Program-made: the position numbers and the translations under genes | Notes under the pieces: model-generated | What the model saw: only the letters and a program-made list of their open reading frames with translations | The model's database searches: none | What the model was told of the DNA's origin: nothing | Part shown: in pieces, positions 32,762-35,841 of the stretch | How positions within the stretch are numbered: position 1 is the first letter of the stretch | Layout: every line of letters starts with the position of its first letter | NCBI GenBank assembly: GCA_964383325.1 | Contig: CAYLGY010000017.1 | Coordinates: 1 to 35,841, forward strand | Length of the DNA: 35,841 bases | Direction: 5' to 3' | DNA from: CAYLGY01 sp964383325 | Lineage (GTDB): Bacteria > Pseudomonadota > Alphaproteobacteria > Rhizobiales > Rhizobiaceae

Positions 32762-34960
32762 ATGGGCCGGTACGTGCATTTTACCCTGGAGACGGATACG
32801 GACGGCGTTGCGCTCATTCGCTGGGATTCCCCCGGGCGATCGATGAATGTCTTCACCGAAGAGGTGCTGGCCGAGATCGACGCACTGATCGAGGCGGTCT
32901 GCGACGACGACGGCATTCGCGGAGCGGTGATCACTTCGGGCAAGCAGGGATCCTTTTCCGCCGGCGCCGATATCCGGCTGATCGAGCGCCTGCTGCTTCA
33001 GTTCGAGGCCGGAAGGCATGAGGATCCGCTATCTGCAATGCAGCGGTTGTTCGAGAATGCCGGCAGCATGTCCCGCCTCTGGCGCAAGCTCGAAACCTGC
33101 GGCAAGCCATTCGTGGCCGCAATCAACGGCACCTGCCTCGGCGGGGCGCTCGAGCTGGCGCTCGCCTGTCACGCGCGCGTCGTGGCCGATGACGATCAGA
33201 TCCGGCTGGCTTTGCCCGAGGTCCGGCTCGGCATTCTTCCCGGTGCGGGCGGCACGCAGCGTGTGCCGCGCCTGGTGGATACGCAGGCGGCGCTGGAAAT
33301 GCTGACCAGCGGGCGCAACCTTTCTCCGAAGAAGGCGAGGGCGATGGGGCTCGTGAGCGAAGTCGTTCCGATGGACGAACTGATCGGGCGGGCGCGGCAA
33401 CTCATCTGCGAGGGACTGGAGCCCGTCCAGCCATGGGATCGCAAGGGCTACAGGCTCCCCGGCGGAAAGGTCTATTCCGCTGCCGGCGCCAATCTGTGGC
33501 CGGCGGCGACCGCAATCCTGCGCCGGGAAACCCATGGCAACTACCCGGCGCCGATCGCCATTCTGAAAAGCGTTCATGAAGGGCTGCAACTGTCGTTCGA
33601 TCTCGGCTTGCGGGTCGAACAGCGCTATTTCGCCGCGATCCTGCAGACGCGCGAAGCCGCAAGCATGATGCGGACGCTGTTCCTGTCGCTGCAGGCGCTG
33701 AACAAGGGCGCGCGCCGCCCCGCGGCAATTCCCCCATCGAAGCCCGAACGGGTCGGCATTGTCGGCGCTGGCTTCATGGGCGCGGGCATTGCCTATGTCA
33801 CTGCCAGGGCCGGCATGTCCGTGGTGCTGATCGACCGCGATTCCGAAGCCGCTGCGAAGGGCAAGGCACATTCGGCTGCGCTGATGGATGCCGCGATCCG
33901 CAAGGGCAAGGCGACGGAAGAGGAGAAGCAGCAATTGCTGGAGCGCATCATGCCCGCGAGCGACATTGGCGCGCTCTCGTCATGCGATCTCGTGATCGAA
34001 GCGGTTTTCGAGGATTCGGAAGTCAAGCGCCGGGTTATCGAGCAGGCGGAGGCCGTTCTTCCCGCGAACGCGGTGATGGCCTCCAATACTTCGACCATTC
34101 CGATCACTTCGCTGGCGCGGTTCTCGCCGCGACCGGAAAGCTTTGTCGGCATTCATTTCTTTTCGCCGGTGGACCGGATGATGCTGGTCGAGATCATTGT
34201 CGGCGAGGCGACCGGCCAAGCGGCGATCGCCGCCGCCTTCGATTATGCCCGCGCGATCGGCAAGACGCCGGTGATCGTCAACGATACGCGCGGCTTCTAT
34301 GTCAATCGTTGCGTGCTCGGCTATATCGGTGAAGCCTATGAGATGCTGATCGAGGGCGTGCCGCCGCCCATGATCGAGAATGCGGCAAGAATGGCCGGCA
34401 TGCCTGTCGGGCCGCTGGCGCTGAATGACGAAATCGCCATCGACCTCGCCCAGAAGATCATGAGGCAGACCGTGGCCGATCTCGGTGAGCGCGCCGTCGA
34501 TCCGCGCCACATGAAGCTGATTGATACGATGGTCGATGCGCATGGCCGTCTCGGTCGCAAGAATGGCAAGGGCTTCTACGACTATCCGCCGAAGCCGGGC
34601 AAAAAGCGCCTCTGGCCGGGACTGTCGGAACTGTATCCGCAGCAGGCGCCCGATGAGGTCGATGTCGAGGAGCTGAAGCAGCGCTTCCTCGTCACCATTG
34701 CGCTCGAGGCCGCCCGCATCATGGAGGAAGGCATTGTCACCGACCCGCGGGAAGCCGACGTCGGTTCGATTCTGGCCTTTGGCTTCGCGCCCTATACGGG
34801 CGGCGTGCTTTCCTATGTCGATGGGATGGGGGTGCGGCAATTTCTCGCGCTCGCCCGCCGCCTCGAAGCGAAGAACGGCCCGCGCTTCCACCCTCCGCAA
34901 TTGCTGGTGGAAATGGGCGAGGCCGGCGAGAGCTTCTATCAACGTTTCGCTCCGGCCTGA
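32762..34960 (+). CDS. fadB: Bifunctional enoyl-CoA hydratase / 3-hydroxyacyl-CoA dehydrogenase
   Basis: Carries out the two middle steps of beta-oxidation and, with the thiolase, likely forms the trifunctional complex. The 732-aa protein has an N-terminal crotonase domain with catalytic glutamates Glu131 (GGALELALAC) and Glu153 (LPEVRLGILPGAGGTQRVPRL). The NAD-binding domain starts VGIVGAGFMGAG (GxGxxG at 335-340), with dehydrogenase His465 in VGIHFFSPVDRMMLVEII. C-terminal helical repeats include GFYVNRCVLGYIGEA and LGRKNGKGFYDYP. It could equally be called FadJ-like; the two cannot be separated by eye. The long antisense frame across this operon is not a gene. Confidence 0.94.
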   Translation: MGRYVHFTLETDTDGVALIRWDSPGRSMNVFTEEVLAEIDALIEAVCDDDGIRGAVITSGKQGSFSAGADIRLIERLLLQFEAGRHEDPLSAMQRLFENAGSMSRLWRKLETCGKPFVAAINGTCLGGALELALACHARVVADDDQIRLALPEVRLGILPGAGGTQRVPRLVDTQAALEMLTSGRNLSPKKARAMGLVSEVVPMDELIGRARQLICEGLEPVQPWDRKGYRLPGGKVYSAAGANLWPAATAILRRETHGNYPAPIAILKSVHEGLQLSFDLGLRVEQRYFAAILQTREAASMMRTLFLSLQALNKGARRPAAIPPSKPERVGIVGAGFMGAGIAYVTARAGMSVVLIDRDSEAAAKGKAHSAALMDAAIRKGKATEEEKQQLLERIMPASDIGALSSCDLVIEAVFEDSEVKRRVIEQAEAVLPANAVMASNTSTIPITSLARFSPRPESFVGIHFFSPVDRMMLVEIIVGEATGQAAIAAAFDYARAIGKTPVIVNDTRGFYVNRCVLGYIGEAYEMLIEGVPPPMIENAARMAGMPVGPLALNDEIAIDLAQKIMRQTVADLGERAVDPRHMKLIDTMVDAHGRLGRKNGKGFYDYPPKPGKKRLWPGLSELYPQQAPDEVDVEELKQRFLVTIALEAARIMEEGIVTDPREADVGSILAFGFAPYTGGVLSYVDGMGVRQFLALARRLEAKNGPRFHPPQLLVEMGEAGESFYQRFAPA

Positions 34961-35046
34961 GGCGGTCAGCCGCATCATTGTGGCCCGTCCGGCCGGTCGC
35001 TGGAGGCTTCCGGAACTGGACTCGGCATTGCGCTAATCCTATGATC

Positions 35047-35070
35047 GTAGGCGGTTTCTGTTCAGCCTAC
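35047..35070. promoter_or_regulatory. Inverted repeat before the XRE/S24-like regulator gene
   Basis: GTAGGC (35047-35052) and GCCTAC (35065-35070) form a 6-bp inverted repeat with 18-bp centre spacing, 16 bp before the ATG. This spacing suits a dimeric HTH protein, so autoregulation is possible. The repeat is short and could be chance. Confidence 0.3.
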
Positions 35071-35086
35071 ATCAGAGTGGTAGTTC

Positions 35087-35725
35087 ATGCAGGGTATGAG
35101 CCAGGCACAGATCTGGGCCGCAATCGATGCGCTTGCGGCATGGCGTGGATTGTCGACTTCCGGTCTGGCGAAACTGGCAGGGCTCGATCCGACGGCCTTC
35201 AACCGCTCCAAGCGGCAATCCGCCGACGGGCGGCCTCGCTGGCTGTCGACCGAGTCACTGGCGAAGGTGCTCGAAGCGACCGGGACCACGCTCGACGATT
35301 TCATCCGGCTGATGCGCGGAGAGACCTTGCCGCTGGAGCGCAAGGGGTTGGAGCATGAAGAGCAAGGCCGCGCACCTGCCTTGCTGAAGATCGCTGCTCC
35401 GGAAACTGCTGCCTTGCGACCGATTGCGGATTTCCGCCCGTTTGGCGCACTTGTCGAAGCACCCTGTGCGCTTGCGGTGCATGGCAATGCCCTCCTGCCG
35501 CTGTACCGCGATGGCGATATTCTGATCGTCGATCCCGCTACGCGCCTGCGGCCTGGGGATCGGGTCGTTGTCGGCACGCGCAATGGCGAATTGTCGGCGA
35601 GCACCCTGACGCGCAGCGATGCGAGCGGCGTTGCGCTGTCGCCCTTCGATCCAGCGCAAGCCGATCGTGTCCTGCCTGCGGGCGAAATCGAATGGATGGC
35701 AAGGATCCTGTGGGTCAGTCAATAG
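35087..35725 (+). CDS. XRE/S24-like transcriptional regulator lacking the protease dyad
   Basis: A 212-aa LexA/CI-like regulator. Residues about 1-80 hold an XRE-type HTH (LAAWRGLSTSGLAKLAGLDP, TAFNRSKRQSADGRPRWLST), and residues about 115-212 a peptidase S24-like fold (FRPFGALVEAPCALAVHGNA, then LYRDGDILIVDP, LRPGDRVVVGTRNGEL). In active S24 proteins a serine follows GD/GN (GDSM) and a lysine follows the GE turn; here these positions are Ala (GNALLP) and Ser (ELSASTL). Self-cleavage is therefore unlikely, and the domain may serve dimerisation or ligand sensing. Related regulators are chromosomal in rhizobia. The stop TAG is fused to a palindromic repeat. Confidence 0.85.
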   Translation: MQGMSQAQIWAAIDALAAWRGLSTSGLAKLAGLDPTAFNRSKRQSADGRPRWLSTESLAKVLEATGTTLDDFIRLMRGETLPLERKGLEHEEQGRAPALLKIAAPETAALRPIADFRPFGALVEAPCALAVHGNALLPLYRDGDILIVDPATRLRPGDRVVVGTRNGELSASTLTRSDASGVALSPFDPAQADRVLPAGEIEWMARILWVSQ

Positions 35726-35841
35726 CACATGATCCCGGAAAGTGGCCCCCATCTTTCCGGACGAGATCATGTGCCAGCAGGGGAGCCATGATCCCGGAAA
35801 GTGGCCCCCATCTTTCCGGACGAGATCATGTGCCAGCAGGG
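35725..35841. repeat. REP-like palindrome array at the window edge (two units)
   Basis: Unit one: GCACATGATC (35725-35734) pairs with GATCATGTGC (35765-35774), and CCGGAAAG with CTTTCCGG inside. Unit two starts 59 bp later (ATGATC at 35788 against 35729), ends at about 35833, and has a weakened outer left arm. Compared with the arrays at 5.3 and 8.1 kb, both arm ends are changed so that pairing is kept. The array may continue beyond the window. Confidence 0.9.

Noticed and set aside
30356..33019. An 887-codon minus-strand frame across the acyl-CoA dehydrogenase and thiolase genes
   Set aside because: No family resemblance; it runs antisense to two clearly real enzymes, a common effect of high GC.

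Overview
The window looks like chromosomal DNA of a GC-rich alphaproteobacterium of the Hyphomicrobiales (Rhizobiales) type. The support is the gene order (mtgA-rpmF-phaR-phaA-phaB; gshB-comM; XRE-smr-mltA-tim44 divergent from fxsA-secB), a GcrA cell-cycle regulator, a PdhS/PleC/DivJ-like kinase, a PodJ-like polarity protein, an Irr-type iron box, and a histidine tRNA with the alphaproteobacterial U72/A73 identity. I cannot name the genus. About 90% is ordinary coding sequence. I see no insertion sequence, prophage or CRISPR array.

Layout. 1-2.2 kb: the 5' part of isocitrate lyase (aceA) diverges from a ScfR/RamB-like regulator over a shared region with repeated TGYAAATTCGG boxes. 2.3-5.3 kb: a small exported protein, polyprenyl synthase (ispA), then mtgA, rpmF and a four-helix membrane protein. 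5.4-8.1 kb: polyhydroxyalkanoate (PHA) genes, with repressor phaR divergent from phaA-phaB. 8.1-8.4 kb: a tandem palindromic repeat array broken by a 100-N assembly gap. 8.4-9.0 kb: gcrA. 9.2-13.4 kb: an iron/heme locus, a TonB-dependent receptor facing a two-domain iron(III) ABC permease that has a 17-bp Irr box in its promoter. 13.4-17.0 kb: a 939-aa PAS histidine kinase and a phasin gene with its own promoter, operator and terminator. 17.1-22.7 kb: gshB, comM and the PodJ-like gene. 22.9-24.6 kb: a TauE/SafE exporter with its TIGR02186-type partner. 24.6-28.7 kb: a tightly overlapping XRE/smr/mltA/tim44 cluster, fxsA and secB. 28.9-29.5 kb: an RlpA-like protein and tRNA-His. 29.7-35.0 kb: a beta-oxidation operon (acyl-CoA dehydrogenase, thiolase, FadB-type enzyme) behind a 28-bp palindrome. 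35.1-35.7 kb: an XRE/S24-like regulator that has lost its protease residues, followed by another repeat array at the window edge.

How the parts work together. Carbon storage and two-carbon metabolism are strongly represented: the glyoxylate bypass, PHA synthesis from acetyl-CoA, the granule phasin, and beta-oxidation. A TTGTGCAKTGC element overlaps the likely -35 box of both phaA and the distant phasin gene, which suggests a common PhaR operator. GcrA, the kinase and PodJ form a cell-cycle/polarity theme, and paired GANTC methylation sites lie at the 5' ends of both gcrA and the podJ-like gene.

The most unusual structure is a family of roughly 50-nt hairpin repeats with 58-60 bp periodicity. 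At all three loci the first unit begins with the G of a TAG stop codon. One locus carries a compensatory base change in the stem. I found no clear new multi-gene system. The best leads are these repeats, the PHA and iron operators, the inactive S24-like regulator and the fad operon palindrome.
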